From contig CAVWCW010000024.1 in NCBI GenBank assembly GCA_963753615.1, forward strand, positions 1 through 64,000: a stretch of DNA of 64,000 nt, given 5' to 3'. Source of the DNA: CAVWCW01 sp963753615. GTDB lineage: Bacteria; Pseudomonadota; Gammaproteobacteria; Chromatiales; Chromatiaceae. Positions within the stretch are counted from its first letter, which is position 1. The number at the start of each line of letters is the position of its first letter. The notes under the pieces are model-generated. The model had not been told where the DNA came from. It saw nothing but the letters and a program-made list of their open reading frames with translations, and ran no database searches. This document shows positions 25,772-36,023 of the stretch, piece after piece. The translations under genes were made by a program, and so were the position numbers.

Positions 25772-28700
25772 GCCTGCAGCTCCGACAGTACGGAATAGAT
25801 GTTATCCAGCAATTCGGTCTCCTGGTATGGCTTGCCGAGGTAGCGCTGCACGCCCAACTCCATGGCGCGCTGGCGGTGCTTTTCGCCGCTGCGTGAGGTG
25901 ATCATGATCACCGGAATGTTCTCCAGTTCCTTGGTATTACGCATATGCCGGACCACCTCGAAGCCGTCCATCCGAGGCATTTCAATATCCAGAAGCATCA
26001 CGTCGGGAATCCGCTCCTGTAACTTGGTTACCGCATCCATACCGTCCTTGGCGCTGACGACCTGCATATCGTGGCGCTCCAGCAGGCGGGTGGTAACCTT
26101 TCTCACGGTAATCGAGTCGTCCACCACCATCACGGTGACGCCGGCGTGCTCAACCGCCGCATCTTCAACCAGCACCGGTTCCGCAGCTATCGTCTTGGCC
26201 GCGTCCATCCGCACCATGGCGTTAAGGTCAAGAATCAGGGCCACCCGACCGTCGCTCAGGATGGTGGCGCCGGTGATCCACTGGATACTGCTCAGCTGCG
26301 GCCCCACCGTTTTCACAACGATCTGGCGGTTGCCCAGCAGTTCGTCGACCTGAATCGCGACCCGGTGCTCACCCGAACGCACCAGCAGCACGGGGAACCA
26401 GCGGATACCCTCGGCCAGCGCTGCCACACCGGTCCCCAACATGCCGCCGAGGTAGCGCACTTGGTAATCGTGCCCGGCATAGTTATAGAGCGTGCTGTTG
26501 TCGCGGTAGAATTCCAACAGATCGCTGCGCGGGATCCGCACCACGCCCTCGATAGTGGCATAGGGAATCGCGTAGATCTCGTCTCCGGTCCTCGCCAGCA
26601 GCGCCTCGCTGATAGCCAGCGTGAGGGGCAGGCGGATGGTAAGACTTGTGCCGCGCGCTGCCTGGGATTCCATCTCCAGGGAGCCACCGAGTTGCTTGAT
26701 GCCGCTGGCCACCACATCCATACCCACGCCGCGCCCGGCCACTTGGGTGATCTCCGAGGCGGTGGAAAAGCCCGGCGCGAGCACAAACTGCATGACGTCG
26801 TCGTCGGTGATATCCGCACCGCGCTTCATCAATCCACGCTCGATGGCACGTTCGCGGATGCGTTCTAGGTTCATGCCGGCCCCATCGTCGGCAACGCTGA
26901 GAACTACATCGGTGCCTTCGCGCCCGACATAAATCGAAATCCTCCCGGTCCCGCTCTTTCCGGCAGCGCGACGCACCGCCTCGTCCTCGATGCCATGGGA
27001 AATGGCGTTGCGCAGAATATGCTCCAAGGGCGCCAGCATGCGCTCCAAAATATTTCGGTCGAGCTCCTCCTCTGCGCCCTTCACGTCCAGTTGCGCCTGT
27101 TTGCCTTCCGACTTCGCGGTTTGGCGCACCAAGCGGTGCAAGCGGGGAACTACCTGCGAAAAGGGTACCATGCGGGTTCGCAGCAGACCGTCTTGGAGGT
27201 CGGTGGATACCCGCGACTGCTGCAGCAGCAGGGTCTCCATGCCACGATTGAGATCGTCCATGACCTCCCTGATATTGCCAAGATCGTTGACCGTCTCCAT
27301 GAGGCTTCGCGACAGCTGCTGCATGGTCGAGAAGCGGTCCATTTCCAGCGGATCGAATTCCACGTTGAGGTCCTTCTCTTCGCGGTCGCGCTCGAAGCGG
27401 AACAGGATCTGAGCCTCGGTCTCGATCTCCAACTGCCGCAACTGGATACGTAAGCGCTCGACGGTCTGCTCCAGCTCGGCCAAGTGGAAACCGAGGCTGT
27501 TGTTTTGCTGATCCAGGCGCGCTCGGTAAATACTCGCTTCGCCTGCGTTGTTGACCAGCATATCGAGCAAATCGGCGCGCACGCGAATCTGCTCCTGGCG
27601 CCGCAGGGCGGCTTCTGAGCTCGTTTCCTTGCTCGCAGCCGACTCCTCCCCGGTTGCGGACGCGGCTGCCTCGGCCTCCTCCTTCGGGCGCTCCGCAGCA
27701 GCGCCTGGGGCTTTCTCCAGTTCCCCGGCCCGAGCCGACTCCAGGAGAGATATCAGGCTTTCGGCGCTCTTGACCCGATTGTATCGGGCCACCTCGTCGA
27801 TCTGATTCACCATCCAATCGCTGGTATCCTGCGCCAGATCGATGATTGCCGGTGAAGGCTCGACCTCATCGGTCACGACGCCGGTTAGGAGGGTTTCGAA
27901 GGCGTGGCTCAGATCACCGAGCGGCATGATGCCAGCCAATCTCGCCCCTCCCTTGAGGGTATGCAGGGTGCGTTGGAGATCGGCCAAAATCTCTTCGTCC
28001 TTGGGACTGCCTCGCCAATCTCGCAGGGCATTGTCCAAAGATTCGAACAGGTCCTTCGCCTCCTCAAGAAAGATCTCTACCAGATCGGGGTCGCCGCCAA
28101 CGTCAAAGTAGCCGACCTCGAGGGGCACCTCCTCCGCAGCCCGATCCGCCGCGGGCACCGCCAGCAACTCGATCTTGAGGGCGTTTATCCGGTCCACGAA
28201 GGCCGGACTGTCCGGCATATCCAGCGTGAGGTCGGTTATGCCGTCGAGTATCTCGCCAAGCAACGCTGCGGCATCTTCCACCAGGTCCGCCACCGCCTCG
28301 TTGGGCGGCAGATGCGCCGCGCTCAACTCGTTGACAAACGCCTCCATGGCGCTGCTGACTTCCGCCATCGGATGCACTTGTGCCATGTGCGCACTGCCGC
28401 GCAGGGTGTGGAAGGCACGTGCCACCTGCTCCGAAAGTTCACATTGGGCACCACCTGATCGGCAATCGGCGACAAACCCGGTCAACGTGGCCAAGTGTTC
28501 CCGGCTCTCGGGCTCGAAGATCTCGAACAGCGTGGGATCGACGTCGAAGCGCAACTCCGCTGGCTCGGGCTCGGCTGTGACCTCAGTAGCCGAGAAGTCT
28601 TCCGGCTCGGCGACGGTTGGCGCCGTTGCTTCGGATTCCGGAGTCGCCTCGACGGCCAGCGCCGGAGCCTCCAGCGGGGTGCTAGGCAGTTCGCCAGCGG

Positions 28701-31444
28701 CAAGAGCAAACGCCCGGTCTACCAGGGGTTGCACGTATTGGGCGGATGATACCCCGGCCTGTTGATCATCGATCAAGCGGGGCAACAAGCCCGCTGCCGA
28801 ATCCAGTAGTTCCGATAGCTGACTGGATGCACCGATCTTCCCTTCCAACAACTGGTTGAGCAGGTTCTCCACCGACCACGCGAATTCGCCAATCGCGGTG
28901 GCTCCCACCATCCGTCCGCTGCCTTTCAGGGTGTGAAACGAGCGACGAATCGCACCGAGGGCCTCCATATCTCCCGGCTTATCCAGCCAGCGGGGCAGGT
29001 TATCCTGGATCGCACCGAGCTCTTCATGGGCTTCTTCCAGGAAAATCTCGAGGATCTCGTCATCGATTTCCGACTCGCCGCTGGAGGGTGCGAATTCAGC
29101 GCTCGCGACCGTCTCCGGTTCCCGATCGGGAGCTTCGGTCAGCTCCGATTCGGACTGCAAGTCGGCGCCGACGGGTTCGGCTTCAGTGCCCGCAGTCGTC
29201 TCAGGTTCCTGATCGGGAGCTGCCGCCAATTCGCGATTCAGGCTCCGTCTCGGTCGCAGCTTCGGCGACCTCGTCGACCTGCGCAGCCAACGGCGTCTCC
29301 CCGTCTCCAACGATCGGCCGTGGCGTCGCGGGCTCGGGTTTGTAAGTGTCACCCGCCAGCATGAACGCACGCTCGGATAGCGAATCCACATCGACGGCGG
29401 GCTGCTTGCCGGCTTCTTGTGCTTCGATCAGGGCTGGCATCACATCCAATGCAGCGTCCAGCATGCTGAATACGTCGGGTCCCGCTTCGAGCGAGTGGTC
29501 GATCACCCGGTTGAGCAGATTCTCCAGTGCCCAGGAGAATTCGCCAATGGCCTCGGCTCCCACCAGCCGTCCGCTGCCTTTGAGGGTGTGGAACGAACGC
29601 CGCAATACTATTAGCGCTTCTTCGTCGGCGGGGTCTGCGCGCCAACGCGGGTAGTTTGCGGCCATCGACTCCAGCTCCTCCCGCGCTTCTTCCAGGAAGA
29701 TGTCCAAGATCTCCTGGTCCACAACCTCGGTGTCCGCAGCGCTCTCAACCGTCTCCTCGACCGAAATCGGTTCGGGCTTCGGCGCCACGGAAGCCGAAGC
29801 TGCGGCATGCAGGCGCTCAAGAGCAGCGCGCGCGGTATCGAGAATCTTCCGCTGAGCCGCTTCGCCGCGCCCTTCCACCAGAGACTCGGCGAAGTATTCG
29901 ACAGCCGATACGGCGTCGGCATAGGCCTCCAGTTGCCCTTGCTCAGGCACTTCTCCGGTAGCGAGGACCCGCTTCTTTAGGAACGCCGATAGCTGATCCA
30001 GAAGTTCCGCCGGTTCGGGAAGCTCCAGAATTCGAAAGGACCCCGCAATATTGTATAGCCATGCGGGCACATCGCGAACGGAGTCCAGAAGCTCCGGCTC
30101 CGCGACGAATACCATAATCGCATCCTTGGCCCGCATTATTTCGGCCCGGGTTTCGCGCATTATGGGAATAATCAAGGCCGGGTCCCGTCCCGAAGCCCTG
30201 GTGCCGTCGCCGGCGCTGCGTAGAGAATTTTCGACGAACAGGATGGCCCCCGCCATCTCCATCAGGACATCCTCATCGGGGACGTACCCTGCCGCCTCCG
30301 CTTGGTGCAGATTCTCCAGTTCCTCCAGCAAGCGCACCCGCAGTGCGCCCTGACCGATCATTCCGAGGGTATCGGCAACCGTACGCATCGGTTCCGCCAG
30401 CGCGACCAGGTCTTCCATCCGCTTTTCGCGGTCGCGCATAAACAGGTCCAGCCGGTCCTTGACCTTGAGGAGGTCCTCCTGAACGGCTCCGAATACCGTC
30501 TTCAGCATTTCCTGGCTGGGCGCCGATAACTCCTCGCGTACCGCGCTGAGAATATCCTCGTTCGGCCGCGCTTGCTCCAGCCCGTAGATTTGCTGAACCG
30601 CCTGCACATCGGCGCTTGCCGACTCGGCCCCCGCGAGATAGTACAGCATGGTCTTGGTAAGGTCGGACAGAGACTCTTCGTCAACCCCCGCTTCACCGGC
30701 ATCGATGATGCGCTTGATCTGCCGATCCAATCGCGCCAGCAGTTGTTTGACCCTCGCGCCGGCTTCGATGGAATTCTCTTCCAGTCCACAGGCCAGCGCC
30801 TGAGCCACCTGGAACAATCGGTATACCTGGCCGGTTCCGGCCTGGGAACGAAGATTGGCGATCACCCCCTGAAGTTGCCGTAAACCCTGCTCCGGCTTGA
30901 GCCCCCGATACCAATTAAGCTGGGCCCGGTGAAACGCAGGGCGCAGTTGCCGCGCGGTCTCCGGCAGCTCGGGATTCGGTGATCCGGTGACCTCTGGCGG
31001 AAACTCCCCTTCCTGCATAGCGGGGAAAAACAGTGCAGTTTCCGCCAGTAAGGGAACCTCGCGGATGGTCCGCAGATCGTTGATCAGCGGCTGTAGTACC
31101 AACGGTATGTCAGGACCGCCGGCCTCGAGCTTTTCCAGATAGTCCGGCAGCCGCACCAGGGCCAGCATCAGCGCCTCGCCCGCCTCGTCCCGGCGCGGGA
31201 AGGATTCCTCGCCCAGGGCCAGGGCGAGTTGCTCCATCTCGTCGACCAGCATCGCGGCGCCGTAGATTTCGAGCATTCGCAGGGTGCCGTGGACTTGGTG
31301 CAAACTGGCGGCACAACTTTGCATCCATTGCGGAGCGCCGTCGCCTTCGATGTACGCCTCGAGGTCATGCCTCGCCTGTGCCAGTAATTCGTCGACGGCG
31401 GCTTTCACCCAGGAAAGGGTGCTGTGATCGCGAGCAGTTGTCAT
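25768..31444 (-). CDS. chpA: ChpA/PilL multi-domain hybrid histidine kinase, one frameshift as assembled
   Basis: About 1890 residues, the size of ChpA. From the N-terminus: a degenerate Hpt-like module (HQVHGTLRML), a helical FimL-like stretch, and four Hpt domains with FHTLKGSGR (twice), FHTLRGSAH and LHTLKGGAR. CheA-type parts follow: a dimerisation helix, an ATPase with EHILRNAISHGIED and VADDGAGM, and a CheW-like domain. A C-terminal receiver carries VDDS, LLDIEMPRMDG and GKPY. Near 29237, in an acidic Ala/Pro/Glu linker, one extra base breaks the frame. The kinase phosphorylates PilG and PilH to control twitching and often cAMP. Confidence 0.93.
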
Positions 31445-31591
31445 GACAGATAGCCCTGTTCTTACCCCGGTCGTCTATTGCGTGCCGGCTCAGCGATCAC
31501 CGGCGACTCGAAAAGCTTTTCTCGCTCCGAGGCCGGATCCGACCTGTGGCTAGCCGCCAAAACCGCGAGCGCCGACAGCAGCGGTAGCGGC

Positions 31592-31626
31592 TTCACCTTC
31601 AATCGCCCCCTGCGACTGAAGGTGAA
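31592..31626. repeat. Strong hairpin in the pilJ-chpA gap
   Basis: TTCACCTTCA and TGAAGGTGAA (10 bp, perfect) enclose A-TCGC-CCCCT-GCGA-C, which adds four more pairs across one mismatch. The loop is five bases. No T-run on either strand. It sits in the 261-bp space between pilJ and chpA on the operon transcript. Confidence 0.85.
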
Positions 31627-31705
31627 AGTTTCCGGGAACCCACGTGTTCGAAAAGCACGCTGAAGAACCCAGGGATTGGCTGTGCTCAACCTTTCCCTAG
31701 GAAGT

Positions 31706-33754
31706 TCAGGCCGGCAGCCGGAATCCGGCGACCGATTTCTGCAGATCGGTCGCCAGCTCCGCCAGATTCCCAATCGACGCCGCGGTGCGGTTGGTTCCAT
31801 CGGAAGTCTGGGTGGTAATCTGCTGGATCACGACCATCGTGTCGTTCACGCCCGTGGCCGCAGCCGACTGCTGCTGGGCCGAGCCGGAAATCTTCTGGGT
31901 CAGGTCGGCAATGTACTTGGATACGCTCTCGATCTCGCTAAGGGCCTCGCCGGCCTCCTCCGCCAGGTTCGCGCCGCTCACAACACCGGAGGTGCTGACT
32001 TCCATCGAATTCACCGCCTCATTGGTATCGGACTGAATTGTCTTTACCAGCGCCTCGATCTGTTTGGTCGCATTGCCGGAGCGTTCCGCCAAGCGCTGAA
32101 CCTCGTCCGCTACCACGGCGAAGCCGCGGCCCGCTTCGCCGGCCATGGCTGCCTGCATGGCTGCATTCAGGGCCAGAATATTGGTCTGGTCGGCGATATC
32201 GTCGATCAGCTCAACGATGTCGCCAATTTCCTGAGAGCTTTCGCCGAGGCGCTTAATGCGCTTGGAGGTCTCCTGGATCTGTTCGCGGATCGAGTCCATG
32301 CCTTGAATGGTACGGCGCACGGTTTCCGCACCGTTGCCGGCGATCTCCACCGAGCGCTGGGCTACCTCGGCCGACTCGGTTGCATCATTGGACATCTGGT
32401 CGATGGCCTGAGTCATGGTGCGGATGGCATCGGTGGCCTCGGTGATCTTCTCCGCTTGGTGCTCGGAGGCCTCGGCCAGCTGCATGGCGGTGGCTTGGGT
32501 CTCCTGGGCGGCGGTCGAGACCTGTTCCGAGGTCTGGTTGATGGTGGTCACGAGGTTGCGCGTGGCCTCGATGGCGTAGTTCATGGAGTCGGCGATGGCG
32601 CCCGTGATGTCTTCGGTAACCGTGGCGGTAACCGTCAAATCACCGTCAGCGAGATCCCCCATTTCGTCCAGCAGTCGAAGAATGGCCGTCTGGTTTGCGT
32701 CGTTCTGTTGCTTGATCACACCCTCGCGGCGCCGTGCGTCTACCAGCAGTTGCAAGCCGAGCAGCACCAAAAATACGGTGGCCAATGCGCCAAGCACGGT
32801 GATGACCTTGGGGCTCGCCTGAATCCCGCCCACGGAGAAGCGACCCGGAGATTCGCGGAAAGCCTGAACCAACTCCTCGGCGGCGTCGTTGACGACGTCG
32901 GAACTCAGGGTGGCTTCGGCAGCGGCGTCCAGGGCCGGCAGAACCTCCGGCGCCGCCGCGATGATCTCTTCTGCCGAGTCGGCCACGGCGCTGAAAAGCA
33001 TGGCCGCCTCACGCAGCTTGGTTTCGGCCTCAGGATCGACAATCCGCTCCACATTGAGATCTTCGTCGCCTCGAATCAGGCCTTCCAGGATCAACCCGAA
33101 GCGCTCCGCGTCCTGGCTGAACTGATCAACGGCAGTCGCGGATACCTCACCGCCGGCCAAGACTTTGGCCACGTTGGATTCGATGCGCTGCGCCAGCATC
33201 ATCTGGCTGCTGGCGATATAGATCTGGGATTGGGGCGCCCCCTTGCGCACCAGGATGCGCACCACCTCGTCACTGAATTCCTGCAGCTGAGGGGTCAACT
33301 CGGCGACGATCTCGATTAGCTTGTCGACCCCCACGACCGCATCCTGATTGGCGAGAACCGAGTCGGCGTTCGCCCGAAGCTGGAGCCAACTCTCCTCCAG
33401 GTCCGCCAGTTCGGGCGCAACCTCGTCCGGGGACGGAGGCAGATCGTCGACCGGCGACCCATCCTTGAGTTCGTCCAAAACGCCTTCAAACTGGTCGCGA
33501 TAAAGCTGCAGCAAGGCGAAGGCATCCTGATCGCCGCCGGCCGCCGCCAAAGCAAACTTGGCGATTCGTTGGGACAGGATACGTTGCTCTGAGGCACGCA
33601 GCAGGTACTGCTCGTCGAACGCATCACGCTGGGAAACGTGGATGAACGTCATCAGGGCGAGAAGGATCGTTGCCAGCAACAGCACCGACAACAGCGCGAT
33701 CGTCTTATTCGACGCGCCTCTACCCCGGGCGGTTCCGCCGGATTTAGCTTTCAT
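31706..33754 (-). CDS. pilJ: Type IV pilus methyl-accepting chemotaxis protein PilJ
   Basis: 682 residues. A first membrane helix (IALLSVLLLATILLALMTFI) is followed by a periplasmic part with two PilJ-type four-helix modules (SEQRILSQRIAKFALAA and SSQMMLAQRIESNVAKVL). A second helix (VLGALATVFLVLLGLQLL, about residue 330), a HAMP-like region and the cytoplasmic signalling domain follow, with the hairpin tip EAGRGFAVVADEVQRLAERS. It senses surface contact or pilin in Pseudomonas and activates ChpA. It lies between pilI and chpA. No CheR-like pilK follows, although the signalling helices are full length. Confidence 0.94.
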   Translation of the reverse strand: MKAKSGGTARGRGASNKTIALLSVLLLATILLALMTFIHVSQRDAFDEQYLLRASEQRILSQRIAKFALAAAGGDQDAFALLQLYRDQFEGVLDELKDGSPVDDLPPSPDEVAPELADLEESWLQLRANADSVLANQDAVVGVDKLIEIVAELTPQLQEFSDEVVRILVRKGAPQSQIYIASSQMMLAQRIESNVAKVLAGGEVSATAVDQFSQDAERFGLILEGLIRGDEDLNVERIVDPEAETKLREAAMLFSAVADSAEEIIAAAPEVLPALDAAAEATLSSDVVNDAAEELVQAFRESPGRFSVGGIQASPKVITVLGALATVFLVLLGLQLLVDARRREGVIKQQNDANQTAILRLLDEMGDLADGDLTVTATVTEDITGAIADSMNYAIEATRNLVTTINQTSEQVSTAAQETQATAMQLAEASEHQAEKITEATDAIRTMTQAIDQMSNDATESAEVAQRSVEIAGNGAETVRRTIQGMDSIREQIQETSKRIKRLGESSQEIGDIVELIDDIADQTNILALNAAMQAAMAGEAGRGFAVVADEVQRLAERSGNATKQIEALVKTIQSDTNEAVNSMEVSTSGVVSGANLAEEAGEALSEIESVSKYIADLTQKISGSAQQQSAAATGVNDTMVVIQQITTQTSDGTNRTAASIGNLAELATDLQKSVAGFRLPA

Positions 33755-33904
33755 TATTCACCCCCGAAAGAATGCAACTTTTCCACACCAACGATCGTCA
33801 TCCGCAACGGACCGACCCTGCAATTTCGCTCGTCCCCATCTGAGCCCCACGTTGCCGAATGCTGCGGGCTCAGCCCCCAGTAACGACATAACCCTTCTCG
33901 CTGT

Positions 33905-34465
33905 TCACCGCGCGCCGTTCTGGAATTCCGGGTCCTGCGCCAGCGCCTGCATGCTGAATACGGGCCAGTAGGAGCCGCCCTGCTCGAAGCCAGACACGAC
34001 GAAACGCCCGGCCCGATCAGCGACTTCGCGCTTGCCGGTCCGGGCTTTTTGATCAAACCGCCGCATCCCGACCATTTCGCCGACCAGCAGTCCAACCAAT
34101 CCCTCGCCCTGATTGAAAACCAAAACGCGGCTGCGCCGCGTGGCCACCGTAACCGGACCTTCAAAAAAGGCCTGGAGATCGATAATCGGGAGGATGTTGC
34201 CGCGGATATTGGCGATGCCCCGCATCCACGGCTTGGCGCCAGGAACCTGCGACACACCACTGGGAAAGTTGAGTATCTCCACGACTTCTCCCGGCGCCAC
34301 CACCAAACGGGTATCGCCAACGCTGAAGACAACCCCTTCCCAGGCCTCCTCCTGCGCTTGCTGCTGGGGCAAGCCGGCAGCGCGCCCTCTGCTGCGCGCC
34401 TCAATCTCAGCGAGCAGTCGGAACAGCTGGGCCCCGTTTCGCACCGGTTGTTCCACCGTGCTCAA
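33905..34465 (-). CDS. pilI: CheW-like coupling protein PilI
   Basis: 186 residues from a TTG at 34465 that has GGAAG five bases upstream. CheW domain: GVVFSVGDTRLVVAPGEVVE, GIANIRGNILPIIDL and VGLLVGEMVGM. It couples PilJ to ChpA in the array. It begins one base after the pilH stop, so the two genes are tightly linked. Confidence 0.92.
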   Translation of the reverse strand: MSTVEQPVRNGAQLFRLLAEIEARSRGRAAGLPQQQAQEEAWEGVVFSVGDTRLVVAPGEVVEILNFPSGVSQVPGAKPWMRGIANIRGNILPIIDLQAFFEGPVTVATRRSRVLVFNQGEGLVGLLVGEMVGMRRFDQKARTGKREVADRAGRFVVSGFEQGGSYWPVFSMQALAQDPEFQNGAR

Positions 34466-34466
34466 T

Positions 34467-34832
34467 TCAGCTTCCTAAAGCGCTCTTGATCTTGGACAGC
34501 AAGGCCTTGGCGTCAATCGGCTTCACCACGTAATCGACGGCCCCCTGGCGAAGCCCCCAGCTACGATCGGTTTCCTGGTCCTTGGTGGTAACCATGATCA
34601 CCGGAATGTCGGAGGTCGCCGGGTCTCTATGCAGCTGCCGTGTCGCCTGGAAGCCATTGAGAACAGGCATCACGACGTCCATGAGAATGAGGTCGGGCTG
34701 ATGTTCTTTCGCCGCCTCTATGCCCTGGGCCCCATCCTCAGCTGTCTGGACGGAATAACCGTTCTTTTCGAGCAAACCCTTAAGAACATGCAATTCGGTC
34801 TGAGAATCATCAATTACAAGAATCGTCGCCAT
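34467..34832 (-). CDS. pilH: Twitching motility response regulator PilH
   Basis: 121 residues, a stand-alone CheY-like receiver: ILVIDDSQTE with the acidic pair, LILMDVVMPVLNGF with the phosphoacceptor aspartate, MVTTKDQE with the conserved threonine, and VVKPID with the lysine. In Pseudomonas PilH tunes retraction and competes with PilG for phosphate from ChpA. It sits 154 bases after pilG and directly before pilI. Confidence 0.93.
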   Translation of the reverse strand: MATILVIDDSQTELHVLKGLLEKNGYSVQTAEDGAQGIEAAKEHQPDLILMDVVMPVLNGFQATRQLHRDPATSDIPVIMVTTKDQETDRSWGLRQGAVDYVVKPIDAKALLSKIKSALGS

Positions 34833-34986
34833 TTTTTAACCCAATCCCCCCTCGACCACCAGTGCCCTGGCACCTGTGTTTGTTAAAGAATGTACGTGTC
34901 GCCACCCGGAGCATCGGCGCTACCCTCGCCCAGCAGCCGGCAACCCCATGGCCCACCGAACCCCCACACCCTGTTCAGCCGTCGCT

Positions 34987-35391
34987 TCACGCGGCGCGCG
35001 TGACATGTTCACGAATCGCCCCCAACAGCTCGTTCTTGGTAAATGGCTTGGTCAGATATTTTTCCGCGCCTACGATCCTGCCACGCGCTTTGTCGAAAAG
35101 GCTGTCCTTGCTCGACAACATGATCACGGGAGTGCTCTTGAAGGAGTCGTTGTTCTTGATCAGCGCACAGGTCTGGTAGCCGTCCAGACGGGGCATCATG
35201 ATGTCTACGAAGATCAGATCCGGACGATGGTCGGCGACTAGCGCCAGAGCCTCAAAGCCATCGGTCGCCGTTATCACCTCGCAACCCGCCTTCTTCAACA
35301 GATTTTCGGCCGTCCGACGAATTGTCTTGCTGTCGTCGATAACCATGATCTTCAGCCCGGAGAGTCCAATCTCGCCGCCTTCGTTGCTCAC
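34987..35391 (-). CDS. pilG: Twitching motility response regulator PilG
   Basis: 134 residues from the GTG at 35391. AGGAGGT lies just upstream (four bases spacing); an ATG at 35406 would put this site inside the gene, so the GTG is preferred. Receiver motifs: VMVIDDSKTIRRTAE-like MVIDDSKTIRRTAENLLKK, FVDIMMPRLDGYQTCALIK, MLSSKDSLFDKARG and YLTKPFTKNELLGAIREH, very close to PilG. It is the output regulator for pilus extension. First gene of the operon, divergent from gshB. Confidence 0.94.
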   Translation of the reverse strand: MSNEGGEIGLSGLKIMVIDDSKTIRRTAENLLKKAGCEVITATDGFEALALVADHRPDLIFVDIMMPRLDGYQTCALIKNNDSFKSTPVIMLSSKDSLFDKARGRIVGAEKYLTKPFTKNELLGAIREHVTRAA

Positions 35392-35929
35392 ATTACCTCC
35401 TAACACCCGACCGCTTGGGCGATCCGGGCCGCCTGCCCGAGCTACCGCTGCGACAAATCAGCCCGACAACCGCTGCAACCGCAAACCGGAGCAGAACCGG
35501 TCGTAACCGTCCTGCCGCAAAGCTGTTTCGAAAATGAAGCCTAGTTGAGTCGAACCCACGCGCGGCCGATGACTGAACTATCTCGCGCACCGCGTCACGC
35601 ACCGTTCTCGTCGCGAAGCACGCCTTTTTTGTTCTCTAAACAATAGCAAGGCGGAACCGGAACCGCAACCGCCTGCATCGCTGCAAAATCGGCAGTTTTT
35701 GGCCTGCGTCGCAGTTCCGTCGCCGACCCGGTCACAGCTTTGGCTATGCGCCTCTGCACACCGCTTGCCTCCCAAATTTTCGCGGAATTCTGAGCTGCAT
35801 TTAAAGAACTCCCGGCAATGCCCAAACCACTGCTTTTTGGCTTCTGCCGCCAGCCTCGAATACCGGCCGCTCCGGAAGCATAGCAAAAAGGGCAGACCCG
35901 GCAATGTAAACATTTTGCCCGCAGGCGAC

Positions 35930-35958
35930 TTGCCCAAACCGGCACTAGCACGGACAAT
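35930..35958 (+). promoter_or_regulatory. Possible gshB promoter
   Basis: TTGCCC, exact 17-base spacer, GACAAT. Each hexamer matches four of six consensus positions. The transcript would start just before the GC hairpin at 35968. Prediction only. Confidence 0.35.
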
Positions 35959-35967
35959 CCCAATACT

Positions 35968-35996
35968 GCCCCCCGATATCCCGAGATCCGGGGGGC
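35968..35996 (+). promoter_or_regulatory. GC stem-loop in the gshB leader
   Basis: GCCCCCCG pairs with CGGGGGGC around a 13-base loop that holds a further GAT/ATC pair. It lies 27 bases before the gshB ATG, where no good ribosome site is visible. It could affect translation or mRNA stability. Confidence 0.55.
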
Positions 35997-36023
35997 TCAT
36001 TCCCAGCGGATTGCCCTACGTAG

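Larger units (their letters stand above)
35392..36023. other. 632-bp divergent intergenic region between pilG and gshB
   Basis: Frames here have no coding character or recognisable product. It must carry the promoters of the Pil-Chp operon (minus) and of gshB (plus). Seen in it: a possible gshB promoter (35930-35958), a perfect 8-bp GC hairpin (35968-35996), and AT-richer patches around 35630-35650 and 35800-35830. The length is generous for two promoters and may hold binding sites or a small RNA, which I could not identify. Confidence 0.6.

Noticed and set aside
35595..35963. Minus-strand frame of about 120 codons in the pilG-gshB gap.
   Set aside because: No ribosome site, no recognisable domain and mixed, unusual composition; more likely non-coding.
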